Under the pieces are notes generated by a model. It saw only the letters and a program-made list of their open reading frames with translations, was not told the DNA's origin and ran no database searches. The translations under genes and the position numbers were made by a program. A stretch of DNA of 64,000 nucleotides from UBA11358 sp049517655 (lineage in GTDB: Bacteria > Verrucomicrobiota > Verrucomicrobiia > Limisphaerales > UBA11358): the NCBI GenBank assembly GCA_049517655.1, contig JBEKRQ010000001.1, positions 248,001 to 312,000 of the forward strand, given 5' to 3'. Shown in pieces: positions 44,495 to 51,955 of the stretch (position 1 is the first letter of the stretch; the number at the start of each line of letters is the position of its first letter).

Positions 44495-45710
44495 TGCTTC
44501 ATCCATCATCGTCGGTTTGGAAATCGGCACGTCCAAGGTTTGTGCCGTCGTTGGCGAACAAAGCGCCGGTGGCTCACTCAACATCATCGGCCTCGGCCAG
44601 GCGCGCTCACGCGGCGTGCGCAAGGGCGAGATTGCGGACCCGGCGCAGGCCGAGGAGGATGTGCGCAACGCCATCGTCGAGGCCGAGCAAATGGCCGACG
44701 TGGAAATTCGCAACGTTTATCTTGGCGTGACGGGCGGGCATATCCGCGGCTTCAACAATCGCGGCGCGCATCCGGTGGTTTCTGCCGACCGCGAAATTTC
44801 CGAGGACGACGTGCAGGACGTGATCAAAAACGCAAAGGCAATCAATTTGCCGACGGAAAACAACGTCGTTCACGCCATTCGCCAGCACTTTTTGGTGGAC
44901 GGACAGGACGGCGTGACAAATCCGGTCGGAATGCTCGGTTCGCGACTTGAAGTGGACATGCACGTTGTTCACGGCAACACAAACCGTTTGCAAAATGCCA
45001 TTCGCCTCGTCAAGGGCCTGCAGCTTGACGTGGACGGAATTGTGTTCAACGGCCTAGCCTCGTCGCTCGCGTTGTTGACCAACGAGCAAAAGGAGCTTGG
45101 AGCGCTGGTCATTGACATCGGCGGCGGCACGACCGATTACGTCGTTTACGCCAACGGCGTCATCAAATACACCGGCGTTTTGGCCATCGGCGGCGACCAC
45201 GTTTCCAACGACCTAGCTTATGGTCTGAAGGTGCCGTTGAGCCGCGCGGAAAAACTCAAGCTCGAACATGGTTCGGCGTTGCTGGACGGGGAAAACAAAG
45301 GCCAAACCGTCACGATCACCAATGAGCTCGGCCTGCCGATCAAGACGATTAACGTCGAGCATTTGCGCCAAATCATGTCGCTGCGTTTGGAGGAAATTTT
45401 CCAGCTCGTCGCGCAGAATTTGGAGCAGGCTGGGCTGTTCAATTACTTGCGCGCGGGTGTTTTTCTGTGCGGCGGCTGTGCGCGCGTGCCACACATCGCC
45501 AAACTCGCCGAACCCATTTTGCAAATGCCGGTGTCACTCGGCCAGACCAATTCCATCAGCGGCCTGAAATCGGCGCTCGCCCAGCCGGAATTCATCACCG
45601 GCATCGGCCTTGTGAAATTCGGCTCGTTCAAAACCCGCAAACCCGAAGGCCGCCCGTCGCTGGCCCAGGGAATCAAAGGTACCATCGCGAGCCTCTTGCG
45701 CCGGTCATAA
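44487..45710 (+). CDS. ftsA: cell division protein FtsA
   Basis: An actin-like membrane tether for FtsZ. The phosphate-1 region VGLEIGTSKVCAVVGE, the connecting/second phosphate block VIDIGGGTTDYVVY and the late VFLCGGCARVPHIAKLAEPIL are present. The C-terminus ends in a short basic/hydrophobic helix (IASLLRRS), the membrane-targeting sequence. Length 407 is normal. ftsZ begins 12 bp later. Confidence 0.96.
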   Translation: MFDASSIIVGLEIGTSKVCAVVGEQSAGGSLNIIGLGQARSRGVRKGEIADPAQAEEDVRNAIVEAEQMADVEIRNVYLGVTGGHIRGFNNRGAHPVVSADREISEDDVQDVIKNAKAINLPTENNVVHAIRQHFLVDGQDGVTNPVGMLGSRLEVDMHVVHGNTNRLQNAIRLVKGLQLDVDGIVFNGLASSLALLTNEQKELGALVIDIGGGTTDYVVYANGVIKYTGVLAIGGDHVSNDLAYGLKVPLSRAEKLKLEHGSALLDGENKGQTVTITNELGLPIKTINVEHLRQIMSLRLEEIFQLVAQNLEQAGLFNYLRAGVFLCGGCARVPHIAKLAEPILQMPVSLGQTNSISGLKSALAQPEFITGIGLVKFGSFKTRKPEGRPSLAQGIKGTIASLLRRS

Positions 45711-45722
45711 TAATCATGAGTT

Positions 45723-47021
45723 ATGAAAACCAAAACCCAGACTTCACCAGCGGTTTTTAAACCGGCCAGAATGCCCGCCGTAAAAATTTTTGGTGTGGGC
45801 AGCGCCGGCGTCCATCTGATCGACGCCATGGGCGGGGGGGGATTCACAGGCGCGGCTTTCATTGCGGTCAACACCGACTCACCATCGCTTGAGGCGTCGT
45901 CCGCGCCGGTAAAAATCCAGCTCGAAACAAAATTACTGCGCGGCCTTGGCACTGGCGGCGATCCTGAACGCGGTCGCGCGGTTGCCGAGGAACAATTTAC
46001 CATGCTCAAAACCGCTTGCGAAGGCGCGGATGTGGTGTTCATCGTCGCCGGTTTGGGCGGTGGCGCTGGCAGTGGCATCAGTCCCGTGCTGGCGCACGCG
46101 GCGAAGGAAACCGGCGCACTGGTGCTGGCGTTTGTGACACTGCCATTCACCTGCGAAGGCAACCACCGCCAACAGCAGGCACTGCAGGGATTGGAACAAC
46201 TCAAAGCCGTCGCCGATGGCGTTATTTGCCTGCCATGCCAGAAAACGTTCAAGTTGATTGACGAAAACACCAATGTGCTCGACACATTCCGCATCATCGG
46301 CGATTTGCTGATCGGGGGTGCGCATGGCGTGTGGCGATTGCTTACACAGCCGGGCTTGATCCAGATTCATTTCGACGATTTGTGTGTGCTGGTGCGTGAC
46401 CGCCATTCCGAAAGCGTCTTTGCCTCCGTCGAGGCGAGTGGTCCGGCGCGCTCGCGTGAAGCGGTGGAAAAATTGCTTGCGCATCCGTTGCTCGACGAAG
46501 GCCGTGCGCTAGCCGAATCCGATGCCGTGCTTGTGAGCCTGATGGGTGGAAAAGATTTGACGATGGCCGAGGTGAACCGCGTGATGGAACAAATCGGCCG
46601 CCATTGTGAATACGCGCAAATCATCATGGGCGCGGCGGTGGACGAAACGCTGAAGAATCGTTTGTCCGTGACCGTCATTGCGGCAAAACAAAACGCAGTG
46701 GCCGCAAAATTGCCGGCGGCGGCTACGCCCGAAGAACCGTCGGAACAAGAAGAAATTTCGTGCGGTTTCGGTGCCCGTCCGGTGCGCAACCTTGTGCAGT
46801 CGCCGTCATTGACGATGGAGCAACGCGAACCCCGAATGCTTTCGGGGCTGGCCAAACAACCCGGTGGCCGGACGCGAAAAGTCGGCCCTAAAATGCTTCA
46901 GACACAATTGCCGCTGGCGATTATTTCCAAGGGGCGGTTTGACAAAAGCGAACCGACAATTCACAAAGGCGAGGACCTCGACATCCCGACTTACATTCGC
47001 CGCGGCGTGCCGTTGAATTGA
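45723..47021 (+). CDS. ftsZ: cell division GTPase FtsZ, divergent
   Basis: A 432-residue tubulin-like division protein. The N-terminal glycine loop is GVGSAGVHLIDAMGGGG, VNTDSPSLEASSAPVKIQL follows and RGLGTGGDPERGR is conserved. The GTP signature loop reads GLGGGAGSGISP instead of GGGTGTG. The T7 synergy loop reads GLIQIHFDDL: the usual Asn is Gln214, the first catalytic Asp is His216, and an Asp remains at 218/219. The C-terminal tail ends DIPTYIRRG-, the usual FtsA/ZipA-binding peptide. The altered T7 loop predicts weaker or different GTP hydrolysis. It is the only ftsZ in this window. Confidence 0.92.
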   Translation: MKTKTQTSPAVFKPARMPAVKIFGVGSAGVHLIDAMGGGGFTGAAFIAVNTDSPSLEASSAPVKIQLETKLLRGLGTGGDPERGRAVAEEQFTMLKTACEGADVVFIVAGLGGGAGSGISPVLAHAAKETGALVLAFVTLPFTCEGNHRQQQALQGLEQLKAVADGVICLPCQKTFKLIDENTNVLDTFRIIGDLLIGGAHGVWRLLTQPGLIQIHFDDLCVLVRDRHSESVFASVEASGPARSREAVEKLLAHPLLDEGRALAESDAVLVSLMGGKDLTMAEVNRVMEQIGRHCEYAQIIMGAAVDETLKNRLSVTVIAAKQNAVAAKLPAAATPEEPSEQEEISCGFGARPVRNLVQSPSLTMEQREPRMLSGLAKQPGGRTRKVGPKMLQTQLPLAIISKGRFDKSEPTIHKGEDLDIPTYIRRGVPLN

Positions 47022-47045
47022 AGCGTTTGGATGGGCTGTAACTGT

Positions 47046-47134
47046 GGTGGGGCGAGCGTCCTCGCGAGCCGGAAATTTTGGAGTGCGGCGACGCGTCGCC
47101 GCTTTGAAAGCGCGGACATGTCCGCGCACTCCAC
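47046..47134 (+). repeat. composite palindromic element, copy 2
   Basis: The element begins GGTGGGGCGAGCGTCC, forms a GCGAG/CTCGC-type hairpin, then GGAGTGC, GCGGCGAC-GTCGCCGC, a TTTGAAAG link, GCGCGGACATGTCCGCGC and GCACTCC. It matches copy 1 (minus strand at 84-176). It lies 25 bp after ftsZ. The 288-bp gap to the next gene also holds the direct repeat at 47224. Confidence 0.85.
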
Positions 47135-47223
47135 AATCCGCAATCCGAATTCCGTATTGGAAACGGGCGGACTGGTCATGTCGTAGCCTTAGCGAAGGTA
47201 GATGCGCAGCCAGTTGAAAATGA

Positions 47224-47286
47224 CTCATCTCGCACAGGGCGAAGAAACTTCCGCCGCCAAAATCATTTTGGAATGGACGACCGGGG
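47224..47286 (+). repeat. 62-bp direct repeat, left copy
   Basis: A segment containing GGGCGAAGAAACTTCCGC and CCAAAATCATTTTG recurs at 47795-47857 at about 85-90% identity by eye. The two copies flank the gene at 47310-47768. Confidence 0.85.
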
Positions 47287-47309
47287 CAAGTGGCGTTTGA
47301 ATTTGCGGA

Positions 47310-47768
47310 ATGAAGATATGTGAATTTATTGAAAAAGTTCTCCCGTTCGTCGTTGGAGCTTTGACTTCCGGCCTTGTTGGCGTCTGTCTGTTTTTTCTCA
47401 AGCGCAAACGAGATGCCAAAGACTCCTTCTTGGTTTTCATATCGCAGCAACGTATCCGCGTCGAGGCCATTCGGGATTCGCGGTTTTTCACAAAGGATTT
47501 TCAGCAATTCCATGCCAAAAGTAGGCAAGAGCTTACAGATGCTGTTGCGCGAGTATGGCCGTTCTTAAATCGTTGCAGCAAATCCCGCATTAAGGATCTG
47601 TGGACAAAGTATGATCAAATATCACCTGATAAGTTGGATAGTAAATGGGAACAAGAAGGGGGAGTATATGTTGCGCTTTATGAGAAGTTTTCTGAAAAAG
47701 GCGCGCCACCAAAACCAAGCACAATACTGCTTCATTATTTGCGCGAGTTTGAAGATGTAGCCAAATGA
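47310..47768 (+). CDS. unknown protein with one N-terminal membrane helix
   Basis: A 152-residue protein with a hydrophobic segment at about residues 12-30, followed by a basic stretch and a largely helical charged region (RIRVEAIRDSRFFTKDFQQF, then KSRIKDLWTKYDQISPDK). I recognise no family. It is AT-richer than the dcw genes and sits between two direct repeats of about 62 bp, so it may have been inserted as a unit. Confidence 0.6.
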   Translation: MKICEFIEKVLPFVVGALTSGLVGVCLFFLKRKRDAKDSFLVFISQQRIRVEAIRDSRFFTKDFQQFHAKSRQELTDAVARVWPFLNRCSKSRIKDLWTKYDQISPDKLDSKWEQEGGVYVALYEKFSEKGAPPKPSTILLHYLREFEDVAK

Positions 47769-47794
47769 CGAGCTTGTCAGCCAGCGGGAACCAA

Positions 47795-47857
47795 CTCATT
47801 TTGCACAGGGCGAAGAAACTTCCGCTGCCAAAATCATTTTGTGATGGACGACAGGGG
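47795..47857 (+). repeat. 62-bp direct repeat, right copy
   Basis: The right-hand partner of 47224-47286, with a few substitutions. It ends shortly before the Sel1-repeat gene. Confidence 0.85.
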
Positions 47858-47902
47858 TATGGTGACGATTGAACTTTAATTGAGTTGTGCTATATCACTT
47901 CC

Positions 47903-48979
47903 ATGAGCGAACCGCAAAAACCTTCTGAAGAAAACGAGTCCGAAGCTGCCGAGCAGAATAACGCAGAGGATCAATGCAAGGTGGGCGAAGACTACTACTT
48001 TTGCGAAGTCGCGTTGGGTATTCCGACTGCGGTGGAAGCGGTGAAGTGGTTTCGCAAAGCCGCCGAGCAGAATTACACCCCTGCTCAATTCAATCTGGGC
48101 TACTGCTACGCCAATGGCCGAGGTGTGGCGAAGGATTATGTGGAGGCGGCGAAGTGGTATCGCAAAGCCGCCGAGCAGAATGACGTCGGTGCTCAATTAA
48201 ATCTAGGTTACTGCTACGCCAATGGCAACGGCGTTGAGAAAGATAAGGTGAAGATGGTGGAGTGGTTTCACAGGGCAGCCGAGCAGGGAAATGCCGATGC
48301 GCAATTCTACATAGGCTTCATGTATTGGACTGGCAGAGTCTTCACGCAAGACAATGTTGAAGCGGTTAAATGGTTTCGCAAATCAGCCGAGCAGAATTAC
48401 CCCCATGCTCAACACGCTCTAGGCTGCTGCTACGCTTATGGCCAGGGCGTGGCGAAGGATAGGGCGGAGGCCGCAAAGTGGTATCGCAAAGCCTCCTTGC
48501 CAAATAACGCCCGCGCTCAATGCAGTCGGGGCTACTGTTACGCCAAAGGTTTAGGTGTGGCGAAGGATTATGCGGAAGCGGCGAAGTGGTATCGCAAAGC
48601 CGCCGAGCAAAATTACGCCCGTGCTCAATACTGTCTGGGCTGCTGCTACGCCAATGGCGAAGGCGTGGAGACAGATGTAGTGGAGGCCGCAAAGTGGTTT
48701 CGCAAAGCGGCCGAACAGAATCACGCCGAGGCTCAATACAATCTGGGCGAATGCTATTACAGAGGCAAAGGCGTAACCAAAGACTATATGGAGGCATACA
48801 GATGGTTTACATGGGCCTTGTCGCAATATGTAGCAGGAGCCAAACAATATCTTGCTATTACTGAGAGGTGCATGACTCCGGAGCAAATAGCCGAAGCGCA
48901 GCGTCTGGTTCGTGGGTTCTGGCCGCGCAAAGCCAGATTCCGACATCGGCGGCATATGTATCCAGGGTTTCTTGCCTAA
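47903..48979 (+). CDS. Sel1-repeat protein
   Basis: A 358-residue protein consisting of about eight Sel1-like (SLR) repeats of 36 residues with the pattern AQ--LGYCYANG-GV-KD--EAAKWYRKAAEQ. Sel1 repeats form a helical solenoid for protein-protein contacts. There is no signal peptide with the ATG at 47903 (a TTG 18 bp upstream is less likely), so it is probably cytoplasmic. The near-identity of successive repeats suggests recent internal duplication. Its partner is unknown. Confidence 0.85.
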   Translation: MSEPQKPSEENESEAAEQNNAEDQCKVGEDYYFCEVALGIPTAVEAVKWFRKAAEQNYTPAQFNLGYCYANGRGVAKDYVEAAKWYRKAAEQNDVGAQLNLGYCYANGNGVEKDKVKMVEWFHRAAEQGNADAQFYIGFMYWTGRVFTQDNVEAVKWFRKSAEQNYPHAQHALGCCYAYGQGVAKDRAEAAKWYRKASLPNNARAQCSRGYCYAKGLGVAKDYAEAAKWYRKAAEQNYARAQYCLGCCYANGEGVETDVVEAAKWFRKAAEQNHAEAQYNLGECYYRGKGVTKDYMEAYRWFTWALSQYVAGAKQYLAITERCMTPEQIAEAQRLVRGFWPRKARFRHRRHMYPGFLA

Positions 48980-49061
48980 GCTGGCCAAAGGGGAAATCGC
49001 GTCGTTGTCCGGCGGAAGTTCTGCCTCCCAACGGACGCCCCGGTGGTGCGTCCCCACAAAA

Positions 49062-50618
49062 TTACACTTCCTTGCGCGGGAACAACGGAGAAGGCTCGCC
49101 GATTTTGTGGCCGGGCTTCAATTTGCCCCAGACGGCTTCTGAAAATTTGTCCGGCGTTTCATTCAAACCAAGCTGCGAATAAATTTTCGTCGCCGTGCCG
49201 GGCAAAAACGGCCAGAGCAAAACAGCCAGCACGCGGCAGATTTCTGTTAGATTGTAAAGCACCTCGTCCAGCCGCTTTGATTGTGCTGGATCCTTGGCCA
49301 GCTTGAACGGCGCGGTCTGGTCAACGTACTGGTTGGCTCGCGTGACGAGTCCCCAGATGCTTTGCAACGCGGCCTGAAGCTGATTTTGCTCAAGAAAGGT
49401 GCATGTTGCTTTAGCTATCATGGCGACTTCGGTCGCCAGTTCATTTGATTTTGCTGGCACGATTCCGTTGCGATAGCGTTTGAGCATCGAAAGCGAGCGG
49501 TTGACGAGATTGCCGAGGCCGTTGGCGAGTTCGGCGTTGTAACGCGCCTTGAATCCGGAGTCGGTCCAGTTGCCGTCCGGGCCGATGTCGAGTTCGCGCA
49601 GCACGTAAAAACGAAACGCGTCCACGCCCCATTCGTCAATGACCGCGATCGGGTCAACGATGTTACCGGTGCTTTTGCTGATCTTCGCGCCGTCCTTTTG
49701 CCACCAGCCGTGGATGAGAATTTGTTTTGGTAATGGCAATCCCATCGCCTTGAGCATGATCGGCCAATAGACAGCATGAAATTTCACGATGTCCTTGCCG
49801 ATGACGTGAATGTCGGCGGGCCACAAAGACAGTTGAGAGTTGAGAGTTGAAGGTTGAGAGCCAAGCGCGTTGAGCACAACCGGATCGCCGAGCGCGGCGG
49901 GAATGCTGATGTAATTCACCAGCGCGTCGAACCAGACATAGGTCACGAAATCCTTGTCGAAGGGCAGGGGAATGCCCCAGTTCAATCGCGCCGTTGGACG
50001 GGTAATGCACAAGTCTTCGAGTTCATTATTTTTAAGAAAGCCGAGCACTTCATTGCGGCGATGGTCGGGCGCGACGAATGACGGATTTTTTTCGACGTAA
50101 TCAATCAACCATTGCTGGTGCACCTTGAGTTTGAAGTAGTAATTGTCCTCGAGCAGTTCGACGACTTCACCGTAACTTGGATCAAACGTGCCGTCGGGAA
50201 GGCGGTCTTTTTCAGTCAAAAACGTTTCTTCTTTCGTCGAATAAAACCCTTTGTAGGTTTTTTTGTAAAACTGTCCGGCGTCATGGAGTTTGGTGAGGAT
50301 GGCCTGGACAAATTCCTTGTGGCGCGGTTCAGTGGTGCGGACAAAATCATCATTGGTCAGCTCCAATTTTTTGGCAAACGCCTTCCAATCCTTAGCGAGT
50401 TCATCGCAATATGATTGCGGCGTCTTGCCCTCGGCGATGGCGGTCTGCTGGACTTTCTGGCCGTGTTCGTCAAGGCCGGTGAGGAAAAAAATCTCCTGCC
50501 CCAGACTGCGTCGCGCCCGTGCGATGACGTCGGTGACGATTTTTTCGTAGGCATGGCCGAGATGCGGCTGGCCATTGACGTAATCAATCGCGGTGGTGAT
50601 GTAAAACCGTTTGCTCAT
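49062..50618 (-). CDS. metG: methionyl-tRNA synthetase
   Basis: Charges tRNA-Met. It starts RFYITTAIDYVNGQPHLGHAYEK with the HIGH-type motif HLGH; GLDEHGQKV, the WFDALVNYIS block and the KMSKS-type loop KISKSTGN are present. 518 residues, without the C-terminal tRNA-binding extension. Residues about 250-263 (GSQPSTLNSQLSL) are an insertion just before PADIHVIGKDI, encoded by a four-unit heptamer repeat (49831-49860). The catalytic parts look intact. Confidence 0.95.
   Translation of the reverse strand: MSKRFYITTAIDYVNGQPHLGHAYEKIVTDVIARARRSLGQEIFFLTGLDEHGQKVQQTAIAEGKTPQSYCDELAKDWKAFAKKLELTNDDFVRTTEPRHKEFVQAILTKLHDAGQFYKKTYKGFYSTKEETFLTEKDRLPDGTFDPSYGEVVELLEDNYYFKLKVHQQWLIDYVEKNPSFVAPDHRRNEVLGFLKNNELEDLCITRPTARLNWGIPLPFDKDFVTYVWFDALVNYISIPAALGDPVVLNALGSQPSTLNSQLSLWPADIHVIGKDIVKFHAVYWPIMLKAMGLPLPKQILIHGWWQKDGAKISKSTGNIVDPIAVIDEWGVDAFRFYVLRELDIGPDGNWTDSGFKARYNAELANGLGNLVNRSLSMLKRYRNGIVPAKSNELATEVAMIAKATCTFLEQNQLQAALQSIWGLVTRANQYVDQTAPFKLAKDPAQSKRLDEVLYNLTEICRVLAVLLWPFLPGTATKIYSQLGLNETPDKFSEAVWGKLKPGHKIGEPSPLFPRKEV
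49831..49860. repeat. in-frame heptamer repeat inside metG
   Basis: Four tandem copies of AGTTGAG (the third and fourth with one change each) cover 28 bases. The frame is kept, giving an extra Ser/Leu/Gln-rich stretch in the synthetase. It is single-armed. Confidence 0.85.
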
Positions 50619-50743
50619 GTGAAAAACAGTGTGAAGGACAGATGCAGTATTGGCAACTACGTGGTGCGTTCAAGCTTGCGATAAGGCTTGTTTAAGGCTA
50701 AAAACTGGCTGGCTGTGGCGGAAAACCAGCCAGATAAAACCGC

Positions 50744-51955
50744 ATGAAACCTGAACTTTCCAATTTCGCCGCCCGCCTTCTCCCGCTATTGCGGGATACG
50801 GCGCGGCAAGCGCCAGACGATGAGTTTAACGAACTCGCGCTTGAACTTTTCGCGCTCCAGTTTAAATACAATTCCGCTTATCGTATAATTTGCGAGGCAC
50901 AAAAACGCCCACCGGAAGTTGTCGAACATTGGACGCGAATCCCCGCAGTGCCGGCGGCGGCGTTCAAGGAATTGGAATTGACCTGCCTTGCGCCAGACGA
51001 GCGCACCGCTGTTTTTCATTCGAGCGGCACGACGGAGCAAAAACCAAGCCGCCACTATCACAGCGCCGAGTCATTAAAAATTTACGAGGCATCATTGTTG
51101 CCTTGGTTTCTTGAATATGTCCTGCCGGATTTACGAATTACGAATTGCGATTTCCGATTGGAAAACAAATCCGCAATCGGCAATCTGCAATCGGCAATTT
51201 TCCTGACGCCGCTGCCGGAGCAGGCGCCACATTCGTCGCTCGTCCACATGTTTGAAACGGTGCGGCAAAAAATTGGTGGGGCGAGCGTCCCCGCGAGCCG
51301 GGCCGAATTTCTCGGCAAAATCGCAGCGGACGGCTCGTGGACGCTGGATTTCGATGTAATCGTCCAAAAGCTAAAAGCGGCCTGCGACAAAGCGACGCCT
51401 GTGACATTGCTCGGCACAGCGTTTTTATTTGTGCATCTGCTCGATTTTCTGGGTGAACGGAATTTGCTGTTCCGGCTGCCGCTTGGTTCGCGTGTGATGG
51501 AAACCGGTGGCTACAAGAACCATTCACGCACGATGCCGAAGGACGAATTGTATACGCTCATCACAGAGCGGCTCGGCATTCCGCAAAGCCACATTGTTTG
51601 TGAATACGGCATGAGCGAGTTGAGTTCACAAGCCTATGACGAGGCCATTGGTAGGGCGGGCTGTCCCCAGCCCGCCGGGTGGCGGCGCGGTGAGGACACC
51701 GCGCCCTACCTTCGTCGGTATTTTCATTTCCCTCCGTGGGCGCGGGTGCAGATCATTTCGCCTGAAACGAACCGTGAAGTGGCAGACGGCGAAACCGGTC
51801 TGATTCGCGTTTTTGATTTGGCGAATGTCTTTTCCGTCATGGCAATTCAGACGGAAGATTTGGGCGTTCGCCACGGTGACGGTTTTGAGTTGCTTGGCCG
51901 TGCGCAATTTGCTGAACCTCGAGGTTGTTCATTGATGAGCGTTGAATCCGAATGA
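50744..51955 (+). CDS. LuxE-like acyl-protein synthetase
   Basis: A 403-residue member of the LuxE/acyl-protein synthetase family, which activates fatty acid with ATP and carries it as a thioester. Visible blocks: IPAVPAAAFKELELT, VFHSSGTTEQKPSRHYH, SSLVHMFETVRQKIGG, METGGYKNHSRTMPKDELY and CEYGMSELSSQAYDEAIG. The C-terminus follows GETGLIRVFDLAN and TEDLG. Three in-frame repeat insertions interrupt it. The luxC-like gene overlaps by four bases (ATGA), indicating a two-gene fatty-acid reductase unit. No luciferase genes are nearby. Confidence 0.88.
   Translation: MKPELSNFAARLLPLLRDTARQAPDDEFNELALELFALQFKYNSAYRIICEAQKRPPEVVEHWTRIPAVPAAAFKELELTCLAPDERTAVFHSSGTTEQKPSRHYHSAESLKIYEASLLPWFLEYVLPDLRITNCDFRLENKSAIGNLQSAIFLTPLPEQAPHSSLVHMFETVRQKIGGASVPASRAEFLGKIAADGSWTLDFDVIVQKLKAACDKATPVTLLGTAFLFVHLLDFLGERNLLFRLPLGSRVMETGGYKNHSRTMPKDELYTLITERLGIPQSHIVCEYGMSELSSQAYDEAIGRAGCPQPAGWRRGEDTAPYLRRYFHFPPWARVQIISPETNREVADGETGLIRVFDLANVFSVMAIQTEDLGVRHGDGFELLGRAQFAEPRGCSLMSVESE
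51129..51199. repeat. in-frame two-armed heptamer repeat in the luxE-like gene
   Basis: The left arm is TTTACGA, ATTACGA, ATTGCGA, TTTCCGA; the right arm is AATCCGC, AATCGGC, AATCTGC, AATCGGC. The arms are loosely inverse complements around an A-rich spacer. They encode about 22 extra residues between PDLR and FLTPLPEQAP, which homologues join directly. Confidence 0.8.
51275..51302. repeat. in-frame GGTGGGGCGAG-type module in the luxE-like gene
   Basis: These 28 bases match the first module of the intergenic element at 47046 at about 26 of 28 positions. They encode IGGASVPASR and keep the frame. Confidence 0.75.
51650..51710. repeat. in-frame GGTAGGG-type palindromic element in the luxE-like gene
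   Basis: GGTAGGGC at the left and GCGCCCTACC at the right enclose two GC-rich hairpins (GGCGGGCTG/CAGCCCGCC and GGCGCGGTG/CACCGCGCC). The frame continues through, adding about 20 residues before RRYFHFPPWARV. It is the same architecture as the element at 56728-56803. Confidence 0.85.
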
